Assembly: GCA_945872375.1 (NCBI GenBank)
Contig: CAMBYR010000155.1
Location: forward strand, 1-5,297
Direction of reading: 5' to 3'
Source: an uncultured Blautia sp.
GTDB taxonomy: Bacteria > Bacillota > Clostridia > Lachnospirales > Lachnospiraceae
Length of the DNA stretch: 5,297 nt
Shown here: positions 5,020 through 5,297 of the stretch, one piece after another
Layout of the letters: each line of letters begins with the position of its first letter
Numbering within the stretch: the first letter of the stretch is position 1
Position numbers and translations under genes: made by a program
Notes under the pieces: model-generated
What the model was told of the DNA's origin: nothing
The model's database searches: none
The model's input: the letters and a program-made list of their open reading frames with translations, nothing else

Positions 5020-5297
5020 TTATACAAAGGGAAATACCTCTCCATCATCAGGAACAAAAAGATTTCCATGATAAAATTCTTTTCCCTCTGCAGTGTATTT
5101 TTCTTTTCTGTGGGTCAGATCCTTATCTTCCGTGTGCCAGAGAACCAGATTCGGGATGTTCAGCCCTTCTGCAAGCCTGCAGGCATCCATCACGGTACTG
5201 TGATGCTTTTCATAGGGCTTGAAAATGTCACGCTGGTCATACAGACAGAAGGCTTCATGAAGCAGCCAGTCGGCACCCTGTACATAGGGCAGGAGTG
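5020..5297 (-). CDS. C-terminal part of an RNase Z-like MBL-fold metallohydrolase (partial)
   Basis: The minus strand is open from the right edge (the first whole codon ends at 5295) to a TAA at 5022-5020, giving the last 91 residues of a protein that begins outside the window. The fragment contains GADWLLHEAFC (residues 7-17), where Asp9 is a probable metal-bridging Asp; KHHSTVMDACRLAE (30-43), like the HSTA segment of RNase Z; and LVLWHTEDKD (50-59), where His54 is a probable metal ligand. This order and spacing match the C-terminal half of RNase Z/ElaC-type metallo-beta-lactamase-fold hydrolases (COG1234 group). Many such proteins in Clostridia are not proven tRNA 3'-processing enzymes, so I give no gene symbol. 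Residues 60-91 (THRKEKYTAEGKEFYHG, then a tail ending VFPFV) form the C-terminus. It converges with the small gene at 4726 and shares the hairpin at 4958-5011. Confidence 0.85.
   Translation of the reverse strand, partial: LLPYVQGADWLLHEAFCLYDQRDIFKPYEKHHSTVMDACRLAEGLNIPNLVLWHTEDKDLTHRKEKYTAEGKEFYHGNLFVPDDGEVFPFV

Noticed and set aside
4995..5222. 75-residue plus-strand frame at the right end
   Set aside because: It is opposite the RNase Z-like fragment, whose conserved motifs (HEAF, HHST, HTED) show the minus strand to be the coding one.

Overview
The window looks like a piece of a clostridial (Firmicutes) chromosome, most probably Lachnospiraceae. This rests on the moderate base composition, strong AGGAGG-type ribosome binding sites, good SigA-type promoters (TTGACA-17-TATNNT), and the style of the proteins: a MiaB with an N-terminal extension, a YtrB-like small ABC exporter, and an HSL-type esterase. 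The genus is an inference from memory of these families, not from a search.

Layout from left to right. (1) The 3' end of an unrecognised, rather Cys-rich protein runs off the left edge and stops at 404. (2) miaB, the radical-SAM tRNA methylthiotransferase, runs to 1958. It has its own promoter, whose -35 box overlaps the stop codon of the upstream gene. (3) A strong hairpin with a T-tract separates miaB from a convergent two-gene ABC transporter operon on the minus strand (ATPase 3455-2742, permease 2754-2011, overlapping by 13 bases). (4) A 249-base divergent control region (3456-3704) holds one good promoter in each direction and several dyad symmetries that could be operators. (5) An alpha/beta-hydrolase (HSL-type esterase) is read rightward (3705-4595). 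(6) A terminator-like hairpin follows, then a 76-residue unrecognised small protein (4726-4956), then a large compound hairpin. (7) The C-terminal 91 residues of an RNase Z-like metallo-beta-lactamase-fold protein lie on the minus strand, entering from the right edge.

The genes do not form one pathway. miaB is tRNA housekeeping. The ABC pair is a small membrane exporter of unknown substrate, without the GntR-family regulator that often accompanies such pairs. The esterase and the small protein are accessory or unknown.

I see no mobile element, CRISPR array, rRNA or tRNA gene, and no evident new multi-gene system. The most interesting material is regulatory: the dyads between the divergent promoters, a three-codon ORF in front of the esterase, and a hairpin just before the small gene. 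All of these are modest, untested observations.
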